This document shows, one piece after another, positions 26,741-35,318 of a DNA stretch of 64,000 bases. A model generated the notes under the pieces. It searched no databases and was not told where the DNA came from. It saw only the letters and a program-made list of their open reading frames with translations. The stretch spans positions 744,001-808,000 of the forward strand of contig NZ_CADFDK010000003.1 in assembly GCF_902832885.1 (NCBI RefSeq), read 5' to 3'. Each line of letters starts with the position of its first letter. Position 1 is the first letter of the stretch. Source of the stretch: Burkholderia seminalis DSM 23518. Its GTDB lineage: Bacteria > Pseudomonadota > Gammaproteobacteria > Burkholderiales > Burkholderiaceae. The position numbers and the translations under genes are program-made.

Positions 26741-27649
26741 ATGAGCGACACCCTTACCGACAGCCGGATCGTCTATTTCTACGAGGCCGTGCGCTGCGGC
26801 ACGATCCGCGCCGCGGCCGACTGGCTCGACGTGGCGCCCTCGGCCGTGAGCCGCCAGATCGGGCTGCTGGAGAAGGAGCTCGACGCCACCCTGGTGGAGC
26901 GCCACGCGCGCGGCGTGACGCCCACCGAGGCGGGACGCTGCGTGATCGAGTATTTCCGCGAGCAGCTCGCGCACCGCGACGACCTGCTCTCGCGCCTGCA
27001 GGAACTGCGCGGCCTCAAGACCGGCGAGGTCAGCCTGGTGCTCGGCGAGGGCTTCGTCTCGGACCTGTTGGCCGGGCCGATGCAGCAGTTCTGCCGGCAG
27101 TTCCCCGGGATCCGCGTCAACCTCGACGTGGGCAGCACCAACGACGTGATCCGCAAGATCTCGAACGACGAGGGCGAGATCGGCCTGGTCTACAACCCAC
27201 CCGCCGAGCCCAAGCTGGTGTCGCGCGCCTCGAAGCGGCAGCCGATGATGGCGATCGTCGGCCCCGACTTTCCGCGCCGCACCCACAAGGTACTGACGGT
27301 GCAGCAGCTCGCCACCTACCCGCTGGCGGCCACGCACCCGTCCTACGGCACGCGGCAGATGATGGAGGCCGTGGAGTACGCCGAGCGCGTGCGGCTCGGA
27401 CCGGTCGTCACCACCAATTCCTTCGCAATCCTCAAGGAGTTCGTGAAATCGGGACTCGGCATCTCGGTGATGCCCGCCTTCGCGGTGGCGGCCGAGCTGC
27501 AAGCCAAGGAGCTGTTCGCGATCGAGATCGCGCATCCGATCCTCGAGAACGCCGAGGCGCATATGGTCACGCGCGTGGGCCGCAAGCTCTCCGTGGCCGC
27601 CAACAAGATGCTGCAGATGATGATGGGGCAGATGCGGGCGTTCCGCTAG
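26741..27649 (+). CDS. LysR family transcriptional regulator
   Basis: A 302-residue LysR-type regulator. The helix-turn-helix covers about residues 8-66 (YFYEAVRCGTIRAAADWLDVAPSAVSRQIGLLEKELDATLVERHARGV), followed by the inducer-binding domain of about 200 residues (GEVSLVLGEGFVSDLLAGPMQQF...GPVVTTNSFAILKEFVKSGLGISVMPAFA). It diverges from the beta-hydroxyacid dehydrogenase, aldehyde dehydrogenase, DUF3100 and amidohydrolase unit and is the natural candidate to activate it. The inducer is unknown. Confidence 0.94.
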   Translation: MSDTLTDSRIVYFYEAVRCGTIRAAADWLDVAPSAVSRQIGLLEKELDATLVERHARGVTPTEAGRCVIEYFREQLAHRDDLLSRLQELRGLKTGEVSLVLGEGFVSDLLAGPMQQFCRQFPGIRVNLDVGSTNDVIRKISNDEGEIGLVYNPPAEPKLVSRASKRQPMMAIVGPDFPRRTHKVLTVQQLATYPLAATHPSYGTRQMMEAVEYAERVRLGPVVTTNSFAILKEFVKSGLGISVMPAFAVAAELQAKELFAIEIAHPILENAEAHMVTRVGRKLSVAANKMLQMMMGQMRAFR

Positions 27650-27858
27650 TTGTGCAGCGTCACGAGGTTGTTTCTCGACGCAGGAAGTCCGGCCATCGGC
27701 GCAACGCCGCCGCGGTTACAGGACATACGCGTCCCCGTCCGATTCGATCGGCAACCTGTCGCCCAGGCAGTTCGCCCGCGCGCACGGTGCCAAGCAGCGG
27801 GTTTTTACCTCGGACTCCACGCCGGTTCGAACAAAAATAGGGGTACGTCATCCCGGCC

Positions 27859-29340
27859 TCAATCGGGCCGGGACTGAAAGGCAGCGACCTTGTTCCGGCC
27901 GGTTGCCTTCGCGTAGTACAGCGCCTCGTCCGCTGCCTTGATCACGGCGCCAGCCTCCCCTTCCTGCTCCGGTGTCCAGCTTGCCAGGCCAATACTGGCC
28001 GTGACGCGCCCGTATTCGCTGCCAGCATGCTCGAGCGCCAATTCATCGATGGCCGCACGAATGCGCTCGGCGATCTGCGCGGCGCCCGTTGGCGGCGTAT
28101 CGGGCAACAGCACGACGAATTCTTCCCCACCGTAGCGAGCCGCGGTATCTGCCGGGCGGCGGATGTTGTCGCCGATGCAGCGGGCAACAGCCGCCAGCGC
28201 GTCGTCGCCCGCCTGATGGCCGTACGTGTCGTTGTACGCCTTGAAGCGGTCGACGTCGACAAACAGCAGGGAAAAAACGGAATGAGCGCGGCGGGCGCGG
28301 CGCCATTCGCGGTCCAGCACTTCCCCGAAGCTGCGCCGATTGTTCAAGCCAGTGAGCCCGTCCGTGCGTGCCAGGAGCACCAGTTCGGACTCCGCCCGCA
28401 TACGACGCCGCAGTTGTGCACCGAGCATGATCGACACGACGATAAAAGCGACGCCGAACGTGGCCACCAGCGCGCCGATCGTTACCGCGCGGTGCCGCCA
28501 GCCTGCATAGATGTCCTGTTCCGCCTCCGCGACCATGATGATCAGCGGCAGCTTCGGCAGGCGCTTGAAATAATAGAGACGACGCACCCCGTCGATCGAC
28601 GCCGTTTCGGAAAAAGAGCCCTCCGATGCCGTCTGGAAGCGCCGGAATGTCGCTGCCTTGCTGATGTCGCGGCCGATGAGGTGCACGTCGTACGGGTAAC
28701 GCATCACCAATATGCCGTCTTTGCCGATCAGGGACATCGAGCCGTGCTGCCCGAGCGACAGCCCGGCAAACAGCTGCCGGAAGTACTCGAGGTTGATCGC
28801 AATCAGCGCGACGCCGCCAAACGAGCCGTCGGGGTTCGAGATTCGCCGCGACAGCACCATGCTGAGCAATCCGCCCCGCAACCGCGATGCGAATGGGTCA
28901 CTGACGTAAAGCCCTGCATTGGGATTGTCGCGATGGACGGCGAAGTACTTGCGATCCGCAAAATTTCCCTGGCGCGGCACGTCGTTGGCGGAATCCAGGA
29001 CGATGTTTCCGCCAGCGTCGAGCACCAGCATCGAGCCAAGAAATTGCGCAGTCATCGCATGATCGAACAGCACGGCGCGGCGCAGGCTCGCGGAAGAATT
29101 CATCACGTCCGTGCGCTGCAGACCGTGAAGCACCGCCTGCAACGAAAGGTCGTAGAGTTCGACGTTGCGCTCGATGTCGCGTTCGGCCATCAGGCCCAGA
29201 TTGCGGGAGGTTTCGCGGGCCCGGTCGAGTGCATCATTACGGCTCTGCAACAACTGCAGCACGCACAGGCCCATCAACGCGCAGGCGATCACGATACCAA
29301 TAACGACGACAGTATAGGGAGCAGTCGACCTGGATTGCAT
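27859..29340 (-). CDS. Membrane diguanylate cyclase with periplasmic Cache-type sensor
   Basis: A 493-residue protein that makes cyclic di-GMP. TM1 is near residues 9-31. A large periplasmic double-Cache-like domain follows (about 40-280, with SMLVLDAGGNIVLDS, FADRKYFAVHRDNP and YVSDPF signatures), then TM2 (about 290-312) and a cytoplasmic GGDEF domain. The catalytic motif is RYGGEEF, with LFVDVDRFKAYNDTYGHQAGDDAL before it. No RxxD inhibitory site was obvious. The ATG at 29340 has a GAGGG site. It stands alone, convergent with the LysR gene and divergent from the GST gene. The ligand of the Cache sensor is unknown. Confidence 0.93.
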   Translation of the reverse strand: MQSRSTAPYTVVVIGIVIACALMGLCVLQLLQSRNDALDRARETSRNLGLMAERDIERNVELYDLSLQAVLHGLQRTDVMNSSASLRRAVLFDHAMTAQFLGSMLVLDAGGNIVLDSANDVPRQGNFADRKYFAVHRDNPNAGLYVSDPFASRLRGGLLSMVLSRRISNPDGSFGGVALIAINLEYFRQLFAGLSLGQHGSMSLIGKDGILVMRYPYDVHLIGRDISKAATFRRFQTASEGSFSETASIDGVRRLYYFKRLPKLPLIIMVAEAEQDIYAGWRHRAVTIGALVATFGVAFIVVSIMLGAQLRRRMRAESELVLLARTDGLTGLNNRRSFGEVLDREWRRARRAHSVFSLLFVDVDRFKAYNDTYGHQAGDDALAAVARCIGDNIRRPADTAARYGGEEFVVLLPDTPPTGAAQIAERIRAAIDELALEHAGSEYGRVTASIGLASWTPEQEGEAGAVIKAADEALYYAKATGRNKVAAFQSRPD

Positions 29341-29550
29341 TGAGGCCCTCGGAAGTGGTTTGGGCGCACGTGCGGGCGCGTTTCCCTCATAGTAAAAAAC
29401 GGATGGGGGCACATCAAGCCCGCGATGACCCGGGTGGATCGCCTTTTTCGACGGGAGCGCGACGGACACTCGTCAGGCGCGCACCGCGGTGCACGCCCGC
29501 GGCGTTTACACTGTCCGACTTCCGATTCCACACGACGCAAGGAGACCGGC

Positions 29551-30195
29551 ATGCTGACGGTATGGGGACGACGCAACGCGTTCAACGTCCAGAAGGTGAT
29601 GTGGCTCGTCGACGAACTCGCGCTCGCGCATCGGCACGTGCCGGCCGGCGGCCGGTTCGGCGTGCTCGACACGCCCCAGTTTCTCGCGATGAATCCGCAT
29701 GGACGCGTGCCGTTGATCGACGACGAAGGGTCCGTCGTATGGGAATCGCACAGCATCCTGCGCTACCTCGCCGCGCGTTACGGGCGCCCCGGCTTCTGGC
29801 ACGACGACCCGGCCGAACAGTCGCGCGCCGACCGCTGGATGGACTGGGCGCAGACGACGCTGCAGCCCACGTTCCTCAACGGCGTGTTCCGCGGCTACTT
29901 CCGGACGCCGCCCGAACAGCGCGACACCGCGCGCGTCGAGCAGAGCATCGCGCAATGCGCGCAGTATTTCCGGCTGCTCGACGCGGTGCTGGCCGGGCAG
30001 CCGTTTCTCGCCGGCGACACGATCACGCTCGCCGACATCGCGGCGGGCACGCATCTGTATCGCTACTTCGAACTCGACATCGCGCGGCCGGACATCCCGC
30101 ACGTGCAAGCGTGGTACGAACGCCTGAAGGCGCGGCCCGCGTATCGCACGCACGTGATGATTCCGTTCGACGACCTGCGCGGGAAACTCGACTGA
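29551..30195 (+). CDS. Glutathione S-transferase family protein
   Basis: A 214-residue cytoplasmic GST. The thioredoxin-like N-terminal domain runs to about residue 80, with WGRRNAFNVQKVMWLVDELAL, the cis-Pro motif GRVPLIDDEGSVVWESHSILRYLAARYG and its glutathione-binding Glu-Ser pair. The all-alpha C-terminal domain holds the N-capping motif TLADIAAGTHLYRY. The usual N-terminal catalytic Ser/Tyr is replaced by the NAFNV pattern common in bacterial beta/theta-like GSTs. A strong AAGGAGA site fixes the ATG at 29551. It is monocistronic, so the substrate is not predictable. Confidence 0.92.
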   Translation: MLTVWGRRNAFNVQKVMWLVDELALAHRHVPAGGRFGVLDTPQFLAMNPHGRVPLIDDEGSVVWESHSILRYLAARYGRPGFWHDDPAEQSRADRWMDWAQTTLQPTFLNGVFRGYFRTPPEQRDTARVEQSIAQCAQYFRLLDAVLAGQPFLAGDTITLADIAAGTHLYRYFELDIARPDIPHVQAWYERLKARPAYRTHVMIPFDDLRGKLD

Positions 30196-30349
30196 CCGGG
30201 TACCGCACCAGCGGTAAAACGGCTTGTTGGAAGGTTGTAAGCACAACGGCGTAGGGTACGGATCTGTACGCCCGCCGGATGCGCACGTGTCGTCGCGACA
30301 ACGATCGTCGTCAGGCGGGTCATGACGGACCAACCACGCAGGCGAGGCG

Positions 30350-31507
30350 ATGAGCGCTCACGACGTTCCGGTCAACCTGGCGTTTCAGCAAGACGGGGCA
30401 GTTGCCGTGCATCGAAATGCCGGCCTCGACGCACTGCGGGCCTGCCTGACGTTGCTGGTGGTCTTTCACCACTGCGCGATCACGTACGGCGCACTCGGCG
30501 GGTGGTACTACCACGAAGTGGCCGCCGGGCCGTCGGTCGAATCCGCGCTGTTGACGCTCTTCTGCGCGATCAACCAGGCATTTTTCATGGGCCTGTTCTT
30601 CTTCCTGGCGGGCTATTACACGCCGCCGTCGATCGCGCGCAAGGGCACCGTCCGTTTCCTGGCCGACCGGTTTCTCCGGCTCGGGCTGCCGTTGCTGATA
30701 TACGGCGTCCTGATCGGCCCCGTAACGATCGCCCTCGCACAGTCTGGCGCGGGCCACCCGTTCGCGAAGACGCTGGAACATCTGTGGCGAACCGGCACGT
30801 TCGAGAACGGACCGATGTGGTTCGCCGAGGCGTTGCTGATTTTCAGCGTGGCGGCGGCCCTGCTGTACCCCCCCTTCCCGCGCGCTGTCGCACACGATAT
30901 GAACCGCTCCGCCCGCGGCCCTTCCGACAGGACGCTGGCCATCGCAGCGTGGTTCACGGGTATCGCGGCACTGGCGCTGCGGTCCCGGTGGCCGATAGGT
31001 ACCAACGTATGGGGACTGCAACTCGGCTACTTCGCGAGCTACGTCGTGTTGTACGCGGCCGGTTGCCGGGCAGCGCGCGTGCACTGGATCGCGCATCTGC
31101 CGGCACGGCAGGTCCGGCTGTGGTCGCGCATCGCGCTGCTGGCGCTGCCCGTGCTGCCGCTCGCCTACCTGCTCGCGAAACACGTTCCCGCGTGGCGCGG
31201 CCGCCCTCAGGCGGTGATCTACGCGTTCTGGGAACCGCTGGTCGCATGGGGGGCGATCCTGTTTCTCGTCGACCGCTTTCAGCGGTGCTTCGACCGGCTG
31301 ACGGGCGCATGGCGGCCACTGTCGCGACGCGCGTATGCCATCTACATCATCCATCCGCCCGTGCTGGTCGGTGTCGCCCTCGCGTGGCGGCACGTGCCCG
31401 CGAACCCGTTCCTGAAATTCACCGTGACCGGCAGCGTCGCCTGCGTCGCGTGCTACCTGGTTGCCGGTCTCCTGCTTCGCGTGCCCCGGTTCGCGTCGAT
31501 CCTGTAA
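30350..31507 (+). CDS. Acyltransferase 3 family membrane protein
   Basis: A 385-residue inner-membrane O-acyltransferase (AT3/OpgC-like) with about 10 membrane helices. The early motif RNAGLDALRACLTLLVVFHHCAITYG contains the conserved catalytic-type His pair. FFFLAGYYTPPSI with the following ADRFLRLGLPLLIYG, and SRRAYAIYIIHPPVLV near the end, are further family marks. Such proteins transfer acetyl or succinyl groups to periplasmic glycans, lipopolysaccharide or antibiotics. No glycan genes are adjacent, so the acceptor is unknown. Confidence 0.9.
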   Translation: MSAHDVPVNLAFQQDGAVAVHRNAGLDALRACLTLLVVFHHCAITYGALGGWYYHEVAAGPSVESALLTLFCAINQAFFMGLFFFLAGYYTPPSIARKGTVRFLADRFLRLGLPLLIYGVLIGPVTIALAQSGAGHPFAKTLEHLWRTGTFENGPMWFAEALLIFSVAAALLYPPFPRAVAHDMNRSARGPSDRTLAIAAWFTGIAALALRSRWPIGTNVWGLQLGYFASYVVLYAAGCRAARVHWIAHLPARQVRLWSRIALLALPVLPLAYLLAKHVPAWRGRPQAVIYAFWEPLVAWGAILFLVDRFQRCFDRLTGAWRPLSRRAYAIYIIHPPVLVGVALAWRHVPANPFLKFTVTGSVACVACYLVAGLLLRVPRFASIL

Positions 31508-31629
31508 GCGCCTCGGTCGTCTCGCGCGGAGCGGAATACCGCACCGCGCTCCCGGCTACTACACTGATTTCAGGGTTGTCCGCGTCGCTTCGTCGATCGA
31601 TACCGGCTGTCCCGCACGGGAGCACGAAC

Positions 31630-32184
31630 ATGGCACATCTGCGGTGGTCGCAGCACAGGATGGCTACTGTCTGGGTACTGGCGTCGCTGATGCTTGCGAC
31701 TCCGCACATGGCGCTGGCCAGTGACGAATCGGACGCCAGCGTCGGCAAGAGCGCGTCCGAACCGCAACCGAAGGTCACCTGGGCTGACCGCATTCGCGCA
31801 GCAGACGTGCACGAGCACGAACCGATCGTCCTGATCGTGCACGCGGCAAAGGATTGCGTTTATTGCCAGCGGTGGGCAGGTTCATTGGGCGGAAAAGGCG
31901 AATTCGAATCCTGGGCCAACGCGCACCCGGACGTGCATCTTTTCATCGTGGAACGCGATACCATTGCGTCCGCCGAAACGGTCGACGACTATCCGCCGAT
32001 CGTCCGATGGTTGTTCGAGCGGCGACAGCGCCTCGAAAAATTGTCGCCACCGACGCCCACGTTCGAAATTTTCGTCAAACGGAAAATACTGTGGCAGTCG
32101 TACGGCCTTGGTTCATGGGACCGCAGCGTCTTTCCGGCACTGAAGGACCTGGACAGTCGCCGCACACCGTCCAGGGTCGAATAG
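31630..32184 (+). CDS. Secreted thioredoxin-like protein with CVYC motif
   Basis: A 184-residue exported protein. A signal peptide (MAHLRWSQHRMATVWVLASLM...ALASDES, cleaved near residue 29-31) precedes a thioredoxin-like fold. The fold has a redox-type motif AAKDCVYCQRWAG (about residues 76-84). The CVYC pair suggests a periplasmic thiol oxidoreductase or a thioredoxin-fold domain used in metal or cofactor delivery. The expected cis-Pro lies in PTPTFEIFVKRK. It lies 122 bp after the acyltransferase gene. No close family name recognised. Confidence 0.75.
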   Translation: MAHLRWSQHRMATVWVLASLMLATPHMALASDESDASVGKSASEPQPKVTWADRIRAADVHEHEPIVLIVHAAKDCVYCQRWAGSLGGKGEFESWANAHPDVHLFIVERDTIASAETVDDYPPIVRWLFERRQRLEKLSPPTPTFEIFVKRKILWQSYGLGSWDRSVFPALKDLDSRRTPSRVE

Positions 32185-32210
32185 GCATCGCGACACCGGT
32201 CAATCGCCGT

Positions 32211-32675
32211 CTAATGTCGTCGCATGCCGCCCGATCCGCGAGTCGCACCGACCGGAAACGAGCCATGGCGGAACCCCGCGCCCATCGGGGCGCCGAAGCG
32301 GCGATGCTCGATCGGATTGAAGTGATCGACGTGATCGAAGTGGTGGAAACGCCGGAAACGATCGACGAAGATGAAGCTCACGCCCGCTCCGACGAACAGC
32401 GGCGGCCCCCAGTACCACGGATCGGCATAGGGGTAGGCCGCCGCCGGATACCACAGCACGCTGCCGTCGGGGCTTTGCACGATCTGCCACGTACCGTCGC
32501 CTTGCAGGCACGCGCGCCCCACGATCTGCTGCCGCGTGCCGTCGATGTCCGCCTGCGCGACGATCGCACGGCAGTTCGCGCCGTTCTCCGCCGGATCGTC
32601 AGCCATTTGCGCGAAGACGGACGCGGCAAGGCCGAGACAGACGATGCCTGTCGCGGATCGAAACAGGTTGCACAT
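32211..32675 (-). CDS. Hypothetical secreted protein, aromatic/His-rich C-terminus
   Basis: A 154-residue protein with an N-terminal signal peptide (MCNLFRSATGIVCLGLAASVFAQ). The central part contains CRAIVAQADIDGTRQQIVGRACLQGDGTWQIVQ, a pattern seen in small DUF-type Gly-Trp domain proteins related to surface antigen motifs. A hydrophobic stretch (WYWGPPLFVGAGVSFIFVDRF) and a tail rich in His and Phe (HHFDHVDHFNPIEHRRFG) follow. Probably periplasmic or outer-membrane associated. The function is unknown. It is convergent with the thioredoxin-like gene. Confidence 0.75.
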   Translation of the reverse strand: MCNLFRSATGIVCLGLAASVFAQMADDPAENGANCRAIVAQADIDGTRQQIVGRACLQGDGTWQIVQSPDGSVLWYPAAAYPYADPWYWGPPLFVGAGVSFIFVDRFRRFHHFDHVDHFNPIEHRRFGAPMGAGFRHGSFPVGATRGSGGMRRH

Positions 32676-32899
32676 GATCGGCTCCTACGTTGCCCCCGAC
32701 CATTTGATCCCGAGCGTCGCCAACGACGCCCGACACACCGTTTTGCTTGCGCACGATTCGTCGCGCGGCGATCACCGCTCGCCGCTACTTCGCTTCGCAC
32801 CGCGGTCTCCTGACGGCTAAACGACACGGCGCGCCAGGTTATTCCAGGGGTCGGGATACGGATGACGGGGGCAGGCACCCTCGGCAATCGATGCCGGGG

Positions 32900-33367
32900 T
32901 CAGCGACCCGTCTCGCGCCGGGCGACGCAGTAGACTGCCGCAGCCGTGACCCCGAATACCAGATGAGCGATCAGCGTGATCGCGCCGCGAACCGGAATGA
33001 ACCACGGGAAGATTGCCGTGAAGGCGTACAGGTTGACGCCGTACAGGACGAGGCCGAATGCGCCGCCGGCAAGCGGCGTGGCGCGAAGCGACAAGCCGTA
33101 GGCCAGCCGTGCCAGCACGGCCGCATAGACCAGCGAAAGCGCCGCATGCACGAGCGTCGCCACGCCCATGACCAGCGGATCGAAGCCGCCGGACGAACCG
33201 AGCACGCTGCACCCCATCACGATCGCGGCCGTGAGGCGTGCGTCGCGCAACAGATTCCGGACGGCATCGTCACCGGCAATTGCCCACAGCAGCAACTCGA
33301 TGACGGTCGATCCGACGGCCGCGCCGAAGGCTGCCCAGAGAATCGGGACCGGACTGATTTGCTTCAA
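32900..33367 (-). CDS. Hypothetical integral membrane protein (4 TM)
   Basis: A small membrane protein of about 155 residues with four hydrophobic segments (ILWAAFGAAVGSTVIELLLWAIA, GVATLVHAALSLVYAAVLARLAYG, GGAFGLVLYGVNLYAFTAIFPWF, AITLIAHLVFGVTAAAVYCVA). I chose the TTG at 33367, with GGTGG before it, because an upstream TTG at 33451 would overlap the neighbouring gene and add an Arg-rich leader. The family was not recognised. It lies in the same direction as and 49 bp after the next hypothetical gene, so co-transcription is possible. Confidence 0.7.
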   Translation of the reverse strand: MKQISPVPILWAAFGAAVGSTVIELLLWAIAGDDAVRNLLRDARLTAAIVMGCSVLGSSGGFDPLVMGVATLVHAALSLVYAAVLARLAYGLSLRATPLAGGAFGLVLYGVNLYAFTAIFPWFIPVRGAITLIAHLVFGVTAAAVYCVARRETGR

Positions 33368-33416
33368 TGGTCGTCCACCATGGCAAGCGGCGGATGCGTC
33401 GCGCCGCCGTGCAACC

Positions 33417-34088
33417 TTACAGCGCGCGGTCGCAATCCGACCAGTATGCAAACGGGTCGCGATGTTTCGGATAGTGCTCGTCGAGCCACTTCAGCAACGT
33501 CGCGCGGGCGTTGTCCATGTCGGCCTTCAGCGACGACGTCGTCAGTTCGTGCACCTCGACGGACTTTTCGCGGTCGATCACGAAGCAGTTCCAGTCGGGA
33601 CCGTCCAGATCCGGATCGTCGGACGCCTTCGACGACTTGCTCCAGCCGAAACGCTTGCGTGCATCGATGTAGTAGCGCGGGTGCACCTTCAGATACGACA
33701 TCTCGCCGCCCTGCAGGCTGCTCTCGGCGCGCAGCACGTCGTGTTCGTCGACGATCTGCGTGACTTCCGGAAGGCGGCGCGAGCGCCATCCGGCCGGCAG
33801 CGTCGCCACGGCCCGGATGCTGTCGTACGTCCCCCATTCCAGCCCCCACGCTTCGGCCATGCGCTTCATGAACGCGTCGGCGCTCGGATAGCCGCGCAGC
33901 TGGATTCGGGTCGACAGCGTGACTTCGACGCGGCCACGGCCGCCGGATGCACTGGACACCTCGTCGTCCGCCGCCTCGAACGGATTGCCGGGGCGCGGCG
34001 AAGTACGCGTCGCGTCCGCGGGCGCCATGCCCGAAAACAGCTGGTCCAGCGCCGCACGCGCTTTCGACGACTTGTCTGGTCTATTCAT
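33417..34088 (-). CDS. Hypothetical cytoplasmic protein
   Basis: A 223-residue soluble protein without signal peptide or membrane segment. An AAGGGAA site precedes the ATG at 34088. The N-terminus (NRPDKSSKARAALDQLFSGM) looks disordered and basic. A globular part follows, with many aromatic residues (EAWGLEWGTYDSIRAVATLPAGW, VHPRYYIDARKRFGWSKSSKA, PDWNCFVIDREKSVEVHELTTSSLKADMDNARATLLKWLDEHYPKH). I do not recognise a family. Composition and codon use are those of a real gene. Confidence 0.75.
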   Translation of the reverse strand: MNRPDKSSKARAALDQLFSGMAPADATRTSPRPGNPFEAADDEVSSASGGRGRVEVTLSTRIQLRGYPSADAFMKRMAEAWGLEWGTYDSIRAVATLPAGWRSRRLPEVTQIVDEHDVLRAESSLQGGEMSYLKVHPRYYIDARKRFGWSKSSKASDDPDLDGPDWNCFVIDREKSVEVHELTTSSLKADMDNARATLLKWLDEHYPKHRDPFAYWSDCDRAL

Positions 34089-34283
34089 CGGTTCCCTTTT
34101 CAACAGATTTGAACCCGTACTGCAATGATTGAAGAGTGGCCCGCCACCGGCCGAAGGCACGATTCTGCCTCACCGTGGCGATCTCACCGTATTCCGCGGC
34201 TGCATTGTAACGATCTGGCGACGACGGTCGAGCTGGCAGAAATGGCACCGCACGGTCGATCGCATCCACGGCAAGGCGCGTGC

Positions 34284-35261
34284 CTACCCCAACGCCTTCA
34301 CCATCCGCTCCATCAACGCCAGCACCTCCGGCCGACTCTCGCCCTTCGCATGCACGAAGTGATACCTGAGCTGCGAATCGACTTCATGCCGGCTGACGCG
34401 AACAAGCGCGCTGCGCGTCAGGTACGTATCCGCGAGCGGGGTCCGCGCCAGCGCCACGCCGAGGCCCGCTTCGGCCGCCGCGAGGACGAGGTTGTAATCC
34501 TCGAACCGGCGATCCTGCACCCGCGGCTTGAACGGAATGCCCAGCCCGTCGAACCAGGTGCGCCAGCCCGTCACGTCGGAATCGTGCAGCAACGGCATGT
34601 CGAGCAGCGCGGCGTCCCCCGCCCGGCGGCGCGCCTTCGCCAGCTGCTCGGCAAGCCGCGGATGCGCCACCGGGTACAGCCGTTCCGGCATGAACGCACG
34701 GGTTTCGAGCTGACGCCAGTTGCCGCGCCCGTACCGAATCGACAGATCGGCTTCACCGCCGGCGATATCGACGTTGCGCAGTTCGATGCCGAGCTCGATA
34801 CGCAGCGCGGGGGCTTCGCTTTCGAGCGCATGCTGCCGCTCGAACAGCCAGAGCTGCGCGAACGCCGGCACGACGCTCATCCGGACCAGCCGCGGCGTAC
34901 GCGGCGAGCGCCATTGATCGGCCGCGCCGTCGATGATCGCGAACGCCTGCTCGATCCGGCCGACGAAGCGCTGCCCGTCCGGCGTCAGGCGCACGCCGCG
35001 CGCATGCCGCTCGAACAGCGCCATCCCGAGCCAGTTTTCGACGGCGGCCACCCGCCGGCTGATCGCACCGTGCGTGACGCCGGAAACATCGGCGGCCGCG
35101 AGAAACGAACCCTCGCGGGCCACCGTGCAGACGGTCTCCAGGCTCGCGAGCGGCGGCCGCGGGCCGGGCGCCGACGCGGCAACCGGCAGCACGTCCACGA
35201 CCGGACGCGCACGCGCCAGATCGTCAGCCCGACGCGAACCCGAGCTGTGAACCATATTCAT
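34284..35261 (-). CDS. LysR family transcriptional regulator (GcvA-like)
   Basis: A 325-residue LysR regulator of the GcvA/AmpR-like subgroup. Its helix-turn-helix begins unusually late, near residue 40, after a Pro/Ala-rich leader: LETVCTVAREGSFLAAADVSGVTHGAISRRVAAVENWLGMALFERHARGVRLTPDGQRF. The effector domain contains LGIELRNVDIAGGEADLSIRYG and the segment LHDSDVTGWRTWFDGLGI, standard for GcvA-type members. It diverges from the EamA transporter gene 57 bp away and probably regulates it. Confidence 0.93.
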   Translation of the reverse strand: MNMVHSSGSRRADDLARARPVVDVLPVAASAPGPRPPLASLETVCTVAREGSFLAAADVSGVTHGAISRRVAAVENWLGMALFERHARGVRLTPDGQRFVGRIEQAFAIIDGAADQWRSPRTPRLVRMSVVPAFAQLWLFERQHALESEAPALRIELGIELRNVDIAGGEADLSIRYGRGNWRQLETRAFMPERLYPVAHPRLAEQLAKARRRAGDAALLDMPLLHDSDVTGWRTWFDGLGIPFKPRVQDRRFEDYNLVLAAAEAGLGVALARTPLADTYLTRSALVRVSRHEVDSQLRYHFVHAKGESRPEVLALMERMVKALG

Positions 35262-35318
35262 ATCCGCGTGTTGATCTGTGCGCTAGCTTAACATCTCGCG
35301 ACGCCGCACCATGGCTGC

